Part shown: in pieces, positions 8,760-18,322 of the stretch
Layout of the letters: the number at the start of each line of letters is the position of its first letter
How positions within the stretch are numbered: the stretch's first letter is position 1
DNA from: Ruegeria sp. A3M17
GTDB taxonomy: Bacteria > Pseudomonadota > Alphaproteobacteria > Rhodobacterales > Rhodobacteraceae
DNA: 64,000 nucleotides
Direction: 5' to 3'
Assembly: GCF_003318255.1 (NCBI RefSeq)
Contig: NZ_QOCF01000008.1
Location: 62,001 to 126,000, forward strand
Position numbers and translations under genes: made by a program
The notes under the pieces: generated by a model
Databases searched by the model: none
The model's input: the letters and a program-made list of their open reading frames with translations, nothing else
Told to the model about the DNA's origin: nothing

Positions 8760-10094
8760 ATGTCCGATCTCGACCCAATGCTATTGAAATGTGAATTCGA
8801 CCGCCTGACCGCCACACGCCATATGGGGCATGTGGCCAGCGTAGCGCGCGGGGTCATAGAGGTTGAAGGCCTCGCAGCGCATGCGCGGATCGGGGATCAT
8901 GTGACCTTACGCCGACGCAATGGGCCGGATCTGGCAGGCGAGATATTGCATGTCGAATCGGATCTGCTTCACATGCTGCCCGCCGCCGCACCGGACGGGG
9001 TCTGCCTTGGTGACAGAGTGATTCTGAACCAAACACCAGCCTTTGCGCCGGGAATGCACTGGTTGGGACGGGTGGTCGACCCGTTTGGCAATCCATTGGA
9101 CGGAAAACCGCTACTGTCTGGAGTTCAGGAGCAGGACATAATGCAAGCCCCGCCACCTGCGGTCGATCGCAAACCTTTGGGCCAACGGATGGAGACTGGT
9201 CTTGCGATGCTGAACACTATGCTGCCCATCGTTCAGGGTCAGCGCATTGGACTGTTCGCCGGCTCTGGCGTGGGAAAGTCCACGCTGCTTGCAACGCTGG
9301 CGCGGTCGATGCAGGCGGATGTGGTTGTCGTCGCGATGGTCGGTGAGCGTGGGCGCGAAGTGAACGAGTTTGTCGAACACGCGTTGGGTGCCGAAGGGAT
9401 GAAGCGGTCGGTCGTGGTGGCCGCAACGTCTGATCAATCCGCCCTTGCGCGCCGCCGTTGTGCCTGGTCCGCGATGTCGGTGGCGGAATACCTGCGCGAC
9501 CGGGGCCTGAATGTCCTGTTCCTGGCCGATTCCGTCACCCGTTTTGCCGAAGCGCATCGCGAGATTGCCGTTACTACAGGCGAACAACCGTCGCTGCGCG
9601 GGTTTCCACCTTCGGTGACCCCATTGATTGCAGGGCTTTGCGAGCGCGCGGGTCCAGGCACCGGCGAGCAGGGCGACATCACGGCCGTGTTCAGTGTTTT
9701 GGTCGCAGGATCGGACATGGATGAACCCATAACCGATATCCTGCGCGGTGTTCTGGACGGCCATATCGTCCTGAGCCGCGAGATTTCCGAGCGTGGCCGG
9801 TTTCCGGCGATCGACCTCAGCCGCTCTGTCTCACGCAGCCTTCCCGGTGCGGCCACTGAAGAAGAAAACCAGTTGATCTCGCAAGCCCGCCGACTGGTTG
9901 GCAGCTATGAACAGTCCGAGGTGATGATCAAAGCCGGGCTCTATTCCGAGGGCGCCGATCCGCTGTTGGATCAGGCCGTGCGCGTGCATGATGAACTGGA
10001 CGCCTTTTTCGCCAAGCCCGAAGCAGATGGAATCAAAAACAGCTTTGACCGCCTGCAACTGATCCTGCGCCGCGCCGGAGCCGCCTTGGTGTAG
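8760..10094 (+). CDS. fliI: Flagellum-specific ATPase FliI
   Basis: ATPase of the flagellar type III export apparatus that helps unload substrates from chaperones. The 444-residue protein has an F1-beta-like fold: Walker A 'GSGVGKST' at about residues 167-174, Walker B around 'LNVLFLADSVTRFA' (about 255), and the FliI/SctN signature 'PSLRGFPPSV'. The start ATG is preceded by GGAGAA. It diverges from flgB and is followed by motB after a gap containing a CtrA-type box. Confidence 0.97.
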   Translation: MSDLDPMLLKCEFDRLTATRHMGHVASVARGVIEVEGLAAHARIGDHVTLRRRNGPDLAGEILHVESDLLHMLPAAAPDGVCLGDRVILNQTPAFAPGMHWLGRVVDPFGNPLDGKPLLSGVQEQDIMQAPPPAVDRKPLGQRMETGLAMLNTMLPIVQGQRIGLFAGSGVGKSTLLATLARSMQADVVVVAMVGERGREVNEFVEHALGAEGMKRSVVVAATSDQSALARRRCAWSAMSVAEYLRDRGLNVLFLADSVTRFAEAHREIAVTTGEQPSLRGFPPSVTPLIAGLCERAGPGTGEQGDITAVFSVLVAGSDMDEPITDILRGVLDGHIVLSREISERGRFPAIDLSRSVSRSLPGAATEEENQLISQARRLVGSYEQSEVMIKAGLYSEGADPLLDQAVRVHDELDAFFAKPEADGIKNSFDRLQLILRRAGAALV

Positions 10095-10120
10095 CAGCGA
10101 TATCGCGACAGTTTTAAACG

Positions 10121-10135
10121 TTAAGCCCGCCTTAA
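10121..10135 (+). promoter_or_regulatory. CtrA-type binding site upstream of motB
   Basis: The sequence reads TTAA, seven bases, TTAA, a perfect match to the alphaproteobacterial CtrA consensus TTAA-N7-TTAA. It lies 47 bases before the motB start in the non-coding gap after fliI. CtrA controls flagellar genes in many Rhodobacteraceae, so the placement is meaningful; binding itself is inferred. Confidence 0.65.
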
Positions 10136-10181
10136 GACCTGCGCTGCTACCCCGGTAGCGGGTGATAAAAAGGTAGTGGAG

Positions 10182-11018
10182 ATGGGTGCGCAATCCAATG
10201 CGGCGCCAATCATCATCAAGAAGAAACGTGTGTCCGGTGGCGAAGGTCACCACGGTGGCGCGTGGAAAGTTGCGTATGCCGACTTTGTCACGGCCATGAT
10301 GGCGTTCTTCATGTTGATGTGGCTGCTGAATGCAACGACGGAAAAACAACGCAAAGGGCTGGCGGACTATTTCTCGCCAACGATTCCCGTGAATCCGGTG
10401 TCTGGCGGCGGTGACGGCGCCTTTGGCGGCAATAACATGTTCTCGGAAAAATCCATGGTGATGGATGGTTCGGGCGCCAGCCAGAAAAGCCCGACGGTCG
10501 CCCGGCAGGCACGCGGATCGGCTGGCGTGAACGCAGACGGCGGCAAAGAGACCACCGAGGATTTTTCGACACTCGAAGCCGAGCTTCTGGGACGCATGGG
10601 CGAAAGTCTGGTTTCGGACAAGGTCCGGAAGCATATCGTCACGCGCGTCACTGACGAAGGCCTGGTTGTCGAGCTGTTCGATACAGAGGATCAACCGCTG
10701 TTCGAATCGGGAACCGACAAGCCCACTGCCATGATGCGCGCGCTCGCCTTGCTGGTGGCGCGATCTTCGGACCTGGTGCAGAACTCCATTGCTGTCGAAG
10801 GACATGTGCGTGCCTCGCCGGTCGTTCTGGCGCAAAACCCGGCCTGGGATTTGTCGACGACTCGCGCTCAGACCGTGCGCCAGATGTTGCAGGGCAAGGG
10901 TCTGGCCGCCGAAAGGCTGGATCGGGTCACGGGCCACGCGGACCGCGAACTGACGACCAAAAACCCGATGGCAGTTCGCAACAACCGGATCGAGATCATT
11001 TTTCTGCGCACGCACTAG
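10182..11018 (+). CDS. motB: Flagellar motor stator protein MotB
   Basis: Peptidoglycan-anchored half of the proton-driven stator. The ATG start giving MGAQSNAAP is preferred to a GTG two codons upstream because AAGG is eight bases before it. A single membrane helix (about residues 30-52) contains the proton-binding Asp in 'AYADFVTAMM' (D34). A linker is followed by an OmpA-like domain with 'DLSTTRAQTVRQML' and 'NNRIEIIFL' near the C-terminus. No motA is in the window; the partner must be encoded elsewhere. Confidence 0.93.
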   Translation: MGAQSNAAPIIIKKKRVSGGEGHHGGAWKVAYADFVTAMMAFFMLMWLLNATTEKQRKGLADYFSPTIPVNPVSGGGDGAFGGNNMFSEKSMVMDGSGASQKSPTVARQARGSAGVNADGGKETTEDFSTLEAELLGRMGESLVSDKVRKHIVTRVTDEGLVVELFDTEDQPLFESGTDKPTAMMRALALLVARSSDLVQNSIAVEGHVRASPVVLAQNPAWDLSTTRAQTVRQMLQGKGLAAERLDRVTGHADRELTTKNPMAVRNNRIEIIFLRTH

Positions 11019-11047
11019 ACCCCAAAGGATAGAACGCATTTTACCTG

Positions 11048-11062
11048 TTAGCGTGCTGTTAA
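11048..11062 (+). promoter_or_regulatory. Near-consensus CtrA box upstream of flgE
   Basis: TTAG, seven bases, TTAA: one mismatch to TTAA-N7-TTAA. It lies 55 bases before the flgE start, a distance similar to the site before motB. Binding is inferred. Confidence 0.45.
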
Positions 11063-11116
11063 GGGCCAGTACGTTAGCTGTTGCATCACGTTTTGACGCA
11101 ACAGAAGGGCGTGCCA

Positions 11117-12412
11117 ATGACAATTTCCTCTTCGCTGAATGCCGGTGTGGCCGCTTTGAAGGCCAACGCGAACCGTCTGGCGACCATCTCTGACAACATC
11201 GCCAATTCGTCCACCTTTGGCTACAAGCGGGTCGAGACCGACTTTCACTCGATGGTCACGTCCGGTCAGGGGGGAAGCTATTCGGCAGGCGGTGTCAGAA
11301 CCACAAGTCAGCGCATGATCGACCAGCGCGGATCGCTGGTGACGACAAATAATTCAACCGATTTGGCGGTGCGCGGCCGTGGCCTGCTGCCCGTGCGGCC
11401 CAGCTCTCAGGTTGCATCCAACTCGAACGAGATGTTGCTAACCACAACCGGTTCGTTCCGCACCAATGAGCAGGGCCATTTAGTCACGCAATCCGGACTT
11501 GTTTTGTTGGGTTGGCCCGCCGATCCGGACGGATCGATCCCCAATGTGCCAAGGGATACGCCAGCTGCGCTGGAACCCGTCAAACTCAGCGTCAATCAAT
11601 TGACCGGCTCGCCGACCACAAGCATGAACCTTCGAATGAACCTTCCGGCCACGGCGACAGATGCGGGCGCGCCGGGTGATGCACAGCCTTTGTCGGTCGA
11701 GTATTTTGATAATCTCGGAAAATCAGAGTCCGTAAACATTGAACTGGTCCCGACCGTGCCCGGAACAGGTTCCAGCAATGAATGGACCATGACGTTGCGC
11801 GATACCGCATCGGGCGGTGCGGTGATCGGTGAGTACCGCCTGACCTTTACCGACAGCCGAACCGCGGGCGGGACACTAGCCAGCGTCACGGCCATTTCGG
11901 GCGGCGCTTACGATCCGGCAAATGGCAGTTTTGTGGTGAACGTGGATGGCGGACCGATGGAGATCAATATCGGTCAGATCGGCGACAAAAATGGGATTAC
12001 GCAGCTGTCTGATACGTTTGCCCCGGTGTCGATCACACGCGACGGTGCCCCGGTTGCAACGATGACCGGTGTAAAGGTGGATGAAAACGGATATGTCTAC
12101 GCGCAATACGACAGCGGTGTCAGCCGGCGCGTGTACCAGATACCGCTTGTCGATGTTCCCAATCCTAATGGGTTAACGGCGCTGGACAACCAAACTTACG
12201 CCCCGTCCCGCGATAGTGGAACGTTCTTCCTGTGGAACGCGGGCGATGGGCCGACCGGCGATCTGGTATCCTTTGCGCGTGAGGAATCCACGACCGATGT
12301 CGCAACTGAACTGACCTCGATGATCCAGACGCAACGGGCTTTTTCTTCTAGCGCCAAGGTTATCCAGACAGTCGACGAGATGCTTCAGGAAACGACAAAC
12401 ATCAAACGTTGA
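11117..12412 (+). CDS. flgE: Flagellar hook protein FlgE
   Basis: Hook subunit exported by the flagellar apparatus. The start MTISSSLNAGV is chosen because AGAAGGG lies eight bases upstream and it matches FlgE N-termini; a longer frame starts in the promoter region. The 431-residue protein carries the rod/hook motif 'ISDNIANSSTFGYKRVETDF', a large variable middle domain, and the C-terminal 'MIQTQRAFSSSAKVIQTVDE' segment. It begins a flgE-flgK-flgL-flgI cluster, with flgK 34 bases downstream. Confidence 0.95.
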   Translation: MTISSSLNAGVAALKANANRLATISDNIANSSTFGYKRVETDFHSMVTSGQGGSYSAGGVRTTSQRMIDQRGSLVTTNNSTDLAVRGRGLLPVRPSSQVASNSNEMLLTTTGSFRTNEQGHLVTQSGLVLLGWPADPDGSIPNVPRDTPAALEPVKLSVNQLTGSPTTSMNLRMNLPATATDAGAPGDAQPLSVEYFDNLGKSESVNIELVPTVPGTGSSNEWTMTLRDTASGGAVIGEYRLTFTDSRTAGGTLASVTAISGGAYDPANGSFVVNVDGGPMEINIGQIGDKNGITQLSDTFAPVSITRDGAPVATMTGVKVDENGYVYAQYDSGVSRRVYQIPLVDVPNPNGLTALDNQTYAPSRDSGTFFLWNAGDGPTGDLVSFAREESTTDVATELTSMIQTQRAFSSSAKVIQTVDEMLQETTNIKR

Positions 12413-12446
12413 TGCAGGGCTTTGAGCTAGAGAAAGGACCTGTCCG

Positions 12447-13898
12447 ATGAACATGACGACAGCATTGAACAATGCGTTGGGCGGTCTGACCGCCGCAAGC
12501 CGCGGGGCCGCGGTTGTCTCGGGCAATATCGCCAATGCCCTGACACCGGGTTATGCACGTCGCTCGCTGGAATTGGCAACAAGTCCGATCTCAGGCAATG
12601 GCGTGCGCACCGTCGGTGTGACGCGCCATCAGGACCCGGCCCTGATCGCCAACCGGCGCGATTCCGACGCAAATCTTGCCGGTACAAGCGCAATCTCAGA
12701 GTTCTACACGCGTTTTGAAAAGGCCGTGGGTTCGGTTGATGACCCCAAATCCTTCGCGTCTCGGTTGACTGATTTTGAGAACAGCATGACAACGGCCGCC
12801 AGCCTGCCCGATTCCAAAGTGCGGCTGGATCAGGCGGCCCGCGCTGCCCGGGATTTGGCGGACAGCCTTAACGCGGCATCCGAGGGTTTGCGTCGGGCGC
12901 GGTCGGACGCAGACCGGACCATCGGCATGCAGGTTAACCGCCTGAACCAGTCCTTGCAGGATATCGAAAACCTGAACAACAAGATCCCCAGCATCAAGAA
13001 TTCTGGCGGCGATATCAACGCTCTGCTGGATCAGCGCCAGGTATTGATTGATCAAGTGAACGAGCTGATGTCGGTCAATGTCGTAGCGCGGGATAACAAC
13101 CGTGTGTCGTTATATTCAGACGGCGGCCTGATCCTTTTAGAGGGGCAGGCAGCAGAATTCAGTTTTACGACTACCGGCGAAACCAAGCCGCACATGACAA
13201 TTGCCAACAGCCTGCTGTCCGGGCTTGAAATGAACGGGCAGCCTGTGCGCACCGGCGGCAATAGTGCGCAGCTTAGGGGCGGGGCGCTGGCGGCTCAGTT
13301 CGAAATTCGTGATGAACTGGCGGTTGAGGCTCAAGTACACTTGGACACCGCCGCCCAAGACCTGATCGAACGGTTCGAGACCGCCGGTCTTGATCCGACC
13401 GTCGCGGCAACTGATCCCGGCGTGTTCACCGATGATGGCAATCGCTACGACGCGACTGCGGCAATCGGATTGGCTTCGCGCATACGCTTGAACGTGGCGG
13501 TGGACCCCGATGCTGGTGGTGACAGCTGGAAGTTGCGGACGGGCCTCGGCGCCGCCATTCCGGGAAATCCGGGCGATGCAACGCAGCTGAGAGCCTTTGG
13601 CGCGATCCTGAACGATGCCCGCCCCGTTGCCGGGGGCCTCTATGGCACCGGCAACATGCGTGCCGCGGAGATTACCGAAGCGCTGCTGTCTAAAGCCGGA
13701 GCAAATGCCCATGCCGCCGAGGGACGCATGACATTCGCCAAGCACTCGCAGCTGGAAATGGCCAAGATCGAAGCCGAACGCGGCGTGGATACTGACGCCG
13801 AACTGCAAAATCTGATGCAGATCGAAAAGACATATGCCGCGAATGCGCGGCTCATCTCGACCGTGGATGAGATGATGGACACTCTGCTGAGGTTATGA
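12447..13898 (+). CDS. flgK: Flagellar hook-associated protein 1 FlgK
   Basis: Junction protein between hook and filament. The 483 residues start with an FlgE/FlgK-type N-terminal helix and 'VVSGNIANALTPGYARRSLE', and end with 'NLMQIEKTYAANARLISTVD', the classic FlgK C-terminus. AAGGAC lies upstream of the start. The stop overlaps the flgL start by four bases (ATGA). Confidence 0.94.
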   Translation: MNMTTALNNALGGLTAASRGAAVVSGNIANALTPGYARRSLELATSPISGNGVRTVGVTRHQDPALIANRRDSDANLAGTSAISEFYTRFEKAVGSVDDPKSFASRLTDFENSMTTAASLPDSKVRLDQAARAARDLADSLNAASEGLRRARSDADRTIGMQVNRLNQSLQDIENLNNKIPSIKNSGGDINALLDQRQVLIDQVNELMSVNVVARDNNRVSLYSDGGLILLEGQAAEFSFTTTGETKPHMTIANSLLSGLEMNGQPVRTGGNSAQLRGGALAAQFEIRDELAVEAQVHLDTAAQDLIERFETAGLDPTVAATDPGVFTDDGNRYDATAAIGLASRIRLNVAVDPDAGGDSWKLRTGLGAAIPGNPGDATQLRAFGAILNDARPVAGGLYGTGNMRAAEITEALLSKAGANAHAAEGRMTFAKHSQLEMAKIEAERGVDTDAELQNLMQIEKTYAANARLISTVDEMMDTLLRL

Positions 13899-14908
13899 CG
13901 ATGAATTTGACATCCATAGGTGATTTGGCGCGCGGATTGACGCTGAGAACCAGGTCGACCGAAATCAAAAACCAGATTGAAACACTGTCCTACGAATTGT
14001 CATCCGGACGGGTTCAGGACCTGTCCGGCCATCTGGACGGCGATTATTCTCACCTGCTGGATCTGGATCGCAGCCTGTCCAGACTGGAGGCGTTCAAAGT
14101 ATCGACCGCCGAAGCCGGGTTGTTCACGGATGCGATGCAGCTGAGCCTGAACACAGTTGCCGGCGCTGTTGAGGGGATTACCGCCTCACTTCTGTCCTTT
14201 GGCACCTCAAATCAGGCGGTGACCCATGAAAACGCATCCGCTCAGGCCAAAAACGAACTGGACGCGATCGTATCCGCTTTGAACACGCGTGCCGGGGGGC
14301 GCAGCCTTTACTCGGGCACCGCAACGGATGTCTCTCCGCTTCCGTCCGCTGACACGCTGATCACCGCGCTAGAGGTCGAGTTGACGGGAGCAGCCACTGT
14401 CGCGGACATCCGGCAGAGGGCAGAGGATTGGTTCAACGATCCTACCGGGTTCGATGCGGTAATTTATCAGGGATCCGGCACAAAACTGGCCCCCATGCAG
14501 ATATCCGAGAATGAAAGCGTTTCAATTCCTGTGACAGCGACCGACCCAGCCATCAAAGCCGCACTTCGCGACGTCGCAGTCGCAGCCGTGGTCGCGGACA
14601 GCGGTCTGAATGTCCCGATGCAACAAAGAACGGCCTTGTTCAAACAATTGGGCGTCGATCTGGTCAACGCCAAGGATCAATTGGTGGGGCTGCGCGCCGA
14701 TGTCGGCGCGACCGAAGCCCGAATCGAACAGGCGCAAACGCGAAATAATGCGGCGCGGACTAGCCTGCAAAGCAGTCGAAGCACGTTGATCGCCGCGGAT
14801 CCTTATGAAACCGCCACTCAGTTGCAAACCGTACAGTTCCAACTGGAAAGCCTGTATTCGGTCACCGTTCGCAATGCGAACCTGTCGCTGGTGCATTTCC
14901 TGAGATGA
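13895..14908 (+). CDS. flgL: Flagellar hook-associated protein 3 FlgL
   Basis: Second hook-filament junction protein, flagellin-like. The N-terminal 'TEIKNQIETLSYELSSGRV' resembles the D0/D1 helices of FlgL/flagellin, and the C-terminal region 'QAQTRNNAARTSLQSSRS' supplies the pairing helix. Length 337 residues fits. Its start overlaps flgK and its stop overlaps flgI, both by ATGA, showing tight coupling. Confidence 0.9.
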   Translation: MTMNLTSIGDLARGLTLRTRSTEIKNQIETLSYELSSGRVQDLSGHLDGDYSHLLDLDRSLSRLEAFKVSTAEAGLFTDAMQLSLNTVAGAVEGITASLLSFGTSNQAVTHENASAQAKNELDAIVSALNTRAGGRSLYSGTATDVSPLPSADTLITALEVELTGAATVADIRQRAEDWFNDPTGFDAVIYQGSGTKLAPMQISENESVSIPVTATDPAIKAALRDVAVAAVVADSGLNVPMQQRTALFKQLGVDLVNAKDQLVGLRADVGATEARIEQAQTRNNAARTSLQSSRSTLIAADPYETATQLQTVQFQLESLYSVTVRNANLSLVHFLR

Positions 14909-15999
14909 GAGTTCTTGTTTTTCTTCTGATGTTGCTTCCTGGCCTGACCTCTGCCGGCGCAATCCGACTGAAAGATCTGGTGGATTTCGACGGGGTTCGC
15001 GGAAACGATCTGGTCGGCTATGGTCTGGTTGTGGGGCTGAATGGAACCGGTGACGGGCTCAGGAATTCGCCCTTTACCGAAGAGATCATGTCCAACATTC
15101 TCGAAAGGTTGGGCGTCAACGTCAACGGCGAGGATTTCCGCCCCAAAAACGTGGCCGCCGTTCTGGTGACATCAAGCCTACCGCCCTTTTCGCGCGTTGG
15201 AGGGCAGATCGACGTGACGGTCTCTGCCATCGGGGATTCCAAAAGTCTGCTGGGCGGTACGCTGATCATGACGCCATTGAACGCCGCCGACGGGCAAATA
15301 TACGCAGTTGCGCAAGGCACCGTTTTGGCAGGCGGCGTGTCGGCTGAGGGAGAGGCCGCCTCGGTGGTGCAGGGCGTTCCTACATCTGGTGTGATCCCGT
15401 CCGGGGCAAGGGTGGAGAGAGAGATAGACTTTGAACTTTCGGCGCTTACCCAGATGCGCCTTGCTTTGCGAGAGCCTGACTTTACTACGGCAGGCAGGAT
15501 CGAGCTTGCCATTAATACCGAGTTCAACAGCGCAGTGGCCATCATGCGCGATTCCGGGACGGTGGAGCTGAACATAGCGGCAACGCAGGCAATTTCGACC
15601 GCCCACGCGCTTGGGCGGATCGAGAACATTCTGGTCCAACCCGAAACCAAGGCCCGCGTCGTGGTCGATCAGCGTTCGGGCACGATTGTGATGGGGCAGG
15701 AAGTGCGGATATCCCGCGTGGCGGTCTCGCAGGGCAATCTTACGCTGACGGTCGAAGAGGCGCCGATTGCGGTTCAACCCAACCCGTTCGCACGCGGCGA
15801 GACCGTTGTGGTGCCCAGAACAATCGCGGGAATAGAAGAAGAGGAAGGCACCGGGCTGGCTGAAATACCCGAAGCGGCAACCCTGTCCGAAGTCGTCGCA
15901 GGTCTGAACGCGCTTGGGGTGTCGCCCCGGGACATGATCGACATTCTGAAGACGATCAAAGCCGCCGGAGCGTTGCACGCCGAATTTATTGTACGCTGA
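14905..15999 (+). CDS. flgI: Flagellar P-ring protein FlgI
   Basis: Periplasmic ring protein of the basal body, assembled with help from FlgA (encoded at 5375-5794). A signal peptide (MRVLVFLLMLLPGLTSAGA) is followed by the family opening 'IRLKDLVDFDGVRGNDLVGYG', quoted in part, and 'GLNGTGDGLRNSPFTEE'. The C-terminus ends 'ILKTIKAAGALHAEFIV', typical of FlgI. The 364-residue length is normal. It is the last flagellar gene in the window and converges with the next operon. Confidence 0.97.
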   Translation: MRVLVFLLMLLPGLTSAGAIRLKDLVDFDGVRGNDLVGYGLVVGLNGTGDGLRNSPFTEEIMSNILERLGVNVNGEDFRPKNVAAVLVTSSLPPFSRVGGQIDVTVSAIGDSKSLLGGTLIMTPLNAADGQIYAVAQGTVLAGGVSAEGEAASVVQGVPTSGVIPSGARVEREIDFELSALTQMRLALREPDFTTAGRIELAINTEFNSAVAIMRDSGTVELNIAATQAISTAHALGRIENILVQPETKARVVVDQRSGTIVMGQEVRISRVAVSQGNLTLTVEEAPIAVQPNPFARGETVVVPRTIAGIEEEEGTGLAEIPEAATLSEVVAGLNALGVSPRDMIDILKTIKAAGALHAEFIVR

Positions 16000-16061
16000 G
16001 GAACTCCGATCAGCAGGTCACTGCCAAGACTGGCCGAGGTGCCAAACGGCCCCTCCAAAAC

Positions 16062-16706
16062 TTATTTGGATTTCCAACTGTTCAGCCACTTTCGGAACCT
16101 GCTGCCCTGCTCTTCTATGGCGTCGCCGGCGGCATAAATGCCATCTTCCATATTCTCGATCACGGGATCGACCCGCGCCTCACGAAACCGGCGCCAGCGG
16201 ACCCAAAGGGCCCAAACAATCGCGAAGAAAACGGTCAGGAAAATGATATTGAACCAGGGAATAATTCGAACGTCAGGACTGTCGACTGCCCAGATCTTCA
16301 CTGCATTCGGGAAAATCGACAGGAACTCACTGCGCCAGCCGTAATGGCGTACGACAACCCAACGGGGCGCCTCGGTCGTCGATTTCTGGTCCGCCGCTTC
16401 GGCTTGCAGGTTCGACGAATTCAGCTTGAAATAGGGCGGCCAGCCCCAGCCCGTGTCTTCGTTCCGATACACCATGACCTTGCCGTTGGTCTTGCGGGTC
16501 TGAATGAAAAACACATCGCGGTTTGGCGTTGTCGCATCACTGCCAACGTCATGAACAGACCAGAAGATGCTGTTCTCACCAGGGTCGATCCGTTTCTCAT
16601 AGGTATCCGAAATCCGAACCACATCGTGCTGCGGAAGGGTGTAATTCAACACCGCCGCAATTGTGCCCCAAAACAGGATGATGATAGCCCATTTGACGTA
16701 ACGCAT
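16062..16706 (-). CDS. DUF1523-family membrane protein
   Basis: A 214-residue protein beginning MRYVKWAIIILFWG with GAGGG upstream. It has one N-terminal membrane helix (about 5-24), an extracytoplasmic domain of about 125 residues rich in W and aromatic residues ('GWGWPPYFKLNSS'), then a second helix near residues 150-172 and a charged cytoplasmic tail. I recognise the overall pattern as the DUF1523 family of Rhodobacteraceae, whose function is unknown. It is the last gene of the eight-gene minus-strand operon starting at 23234. Confidence 0.75.
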   Translation of the reverse strand: MRYVKWAIIILFWGTIAAVLNYTLPQHDVVRISDTYEKRIDPGENSIFWSVHDVGSDATTPNRDVFFIQTRKTNGKVMVYRNEDTGWGWPPYFKLNSSNLQAEAADQKSTTEAPRWVVVRHYGWRSEFLSIFPNAVKIWAVDSPDVRIIPWFNIIFLTVFFAIVWALWVRWRRFREARVDPVIENMEDGIYAAGDAIEEQGSRFRKWLNSWKSK

Positions 16707-16717
16707 CAGCGAAACCC

Positions 16718-16984
16718 TCACATGAAGTTCGTAACATAAATCAGGATTGCGATCAGGCCCAGCGGCACCACGTAAATCCCAAGGATCAGTTTGCGTCGAA
16801 ATGATCCGTCGTATTTTTTTAGCCCGCGCTGGACAAATGCATCGCGGTCGCCGGTCATTCCCTTTTTCTCCCAATGGGCGATCAGTTTGCCACGTCGCAC
16901 CCGGCGAGAATAGATTGATACGCCCACATAAATGACCGTCAGAACGACCAGCAACGGGATCAAAAAACGCAGTGCGACGAACAT
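16718..16984 (-). CDS. Small two-helix membrane protein
   Basis: An 88-residue protein with hydrophobic helices at about residues 4-24 and 66-86, and a basic, hydrophilic loop between them ('RRVRRGKLIAHWEKKG'). Its start directly abuts the stop of the DUF6638-like gene (no spacer), and DUF1523 follows after 11 bases. I do not recognise a family. By position it is a membrane component of the same operon. Confidence 0.7.
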   Translation of the reverse strand: MFVALRFLIPLLVVLTVIYVGVSIYSRRVRRGKLIAHWEKKGMTGDRDAFVQRGLKKYDGSFRRKLILGIYVVPLGLIAILIYVTNFM

Positions 16985-18322
16985 TTAACTTCTCCCTACT
17001 GCGCCCCAAGGGCCGACGCGTGCGATGATGTCTTCGCTGACCCGGTCATTGCCGCTCATATCCGGTTCGTGGCCGAATAGTGCGGCCCGGGCGCCAGCCT
17101 TATCCACCTGATACTCGCGCGCAAGGAAGTCGGCAACATAGGCTTTTTTGGCCTCGGGCCAAGTCGCATAGGTGCGGTAGAACAGTTCCTTATGGCAAAT
17201 GAACACCTGACGCGGGTCCAACGGGGCCAGTTCCGCCAATAACATGTTCACCAGATCGCGGTTCGGTGTGTTGGTCGCCCGCAGCGTATAGAAATAGGCC
17301 GGGTGATCCGAGGTGATACGCGGCCACGGTCCGCCATCCTTCGCCCAGCGCAACAGCTGCGCCAAACCGTTATAAGCCTCGGGCAGACGATCCGCGTGGT
17401 TTCGCGCCAACCGTCGCATGTCACCGCGATCCAACCCTGTCAGGTCAACGCCTGCATCGGCAGCGGCATCCACGGTCAGAAAGTCCATTTTTTGCTGCAA
17501 GATCGCGGCGGAATTCACGCCGCGCGCCTCGATGATCGTTTCGACCAAGCCGTTTAGCCCCAGGAACTTGGCAATCTGGTTCCGCTGCGACGGTTCAAAA
17601 ACGTATTTGATCGGCATATCGTCGGGCTTTTCGCCCATGCAGATCGCCGCCGGATGATCCAGATCGGGGAACAGGTAGAGCCCGCCGAAATGCGCCGTCC
17701 AGAAATTGCGCTGCTCGAACGCAGTATGACGTAGGCGGACGGGGTTGCGGGTGACGTCGCCGGTTTCCTTGGCCGTTTCGATCATCTTGGCGATCAGCAC
17801 ATCATCGAACCAGGCGTCTTCTTCGGTTTTGAAGCGCTCGACCATGCCCGCCAGTTGCTGTGCCTTGCGCAGGGTGCCGCCTGCGGTGTCGGCCTCAATC
17901 TCGATCTTGCGCAGGTTCAGCAGATCGCGCGGTGTGGTGAGTTTGATGACCGAGTTCACCAGCTCTCCGGCCACTGCATCGGTCGCTGTCAGAGCGAACA
18001 GCTGCGCCTCGTTCATCTCGATGAATTCGCGCAGGATATCGCGCGAGGTCGAGAATTTGACGTTCAGCAAAGGCGCGCGTTTCTGTTCGGTCGTCAGCAG
18101 GATGAACTGCCGGTTGACCCCGTTGGGGTTGAGGTAAAGCTCATCCTCCAGCTCAATCCCCACCTCCGGCGAATAGCCCGAGATATCGACATGGAAATCC
18201 GTCAGCGCCGTGGTCTTGCCTGCCAGATGCTGCAGCGCGCGGTTATAGCGCTCGACCAGAGCCGGGCTGGAGATGTGGACGAGATTGCCAAACATCAGGC
18301 CTTTTTCGATGAGGCGGATCAT
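16985..18322 (-). CDS. DUF6638-like protein of unknown function
   Basis: A soluble protein of about 445 residues with no signal peptide or membrane segment. The start MIRLIEKGLMFG is preferred to an ATG two codons earlier, because its ATG shares ATGA with the stop of the upstream gene and AAAGGA lies just before it. I believe it matches DUF6638, named from memory. Visible features are the N-terminal 'FGNLVHISSPALVERYNRAL', 'DISGYSPEVG', and a helical C-terminal half with 'WPEAKKAYVADFLAREY'. No catalytic motif is evident. It is the sixth gene of the operon. Confidence 0.75.
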   Translation of the reverse strand: MIRLIEKGLMFGNLVHISSPALVERYNRALQHLAGKTTALTDFHVDISGYSPEVGIELEDELYLNPNGVNRQFILLTTEQKRAPLLNVKFSTSRDILREFIEMNEAQLFALTATDAVAGELVNSVIKLTTPRDLLNLRKIEIEADTAGGTLRKAQQLAGMVERFKTEEDAWFDDVLIAKMIETAKETGDVTRNPVRLRHTAFEQRNFWTAHFGGLYLFPDLDHPAAICMGEKPDDMPIKYVFEPSQRNQIAKFLGLNGLVETIIEARGVNSAAILQQKMDFLTVDAAADAGVDLTGLDRGDMRRLARNHADRLPEAYNGLAQLLRWAKDGGPWPRITSDHPAYFYTLRATNTPNRDLVNMLLAELAPLDPRQVFICHKELFYRTYATWPEAKKAYVADFLAREYQVDKAGARAALFGHEPDMSGNDRVSEDIIARVGPWGAVGRS

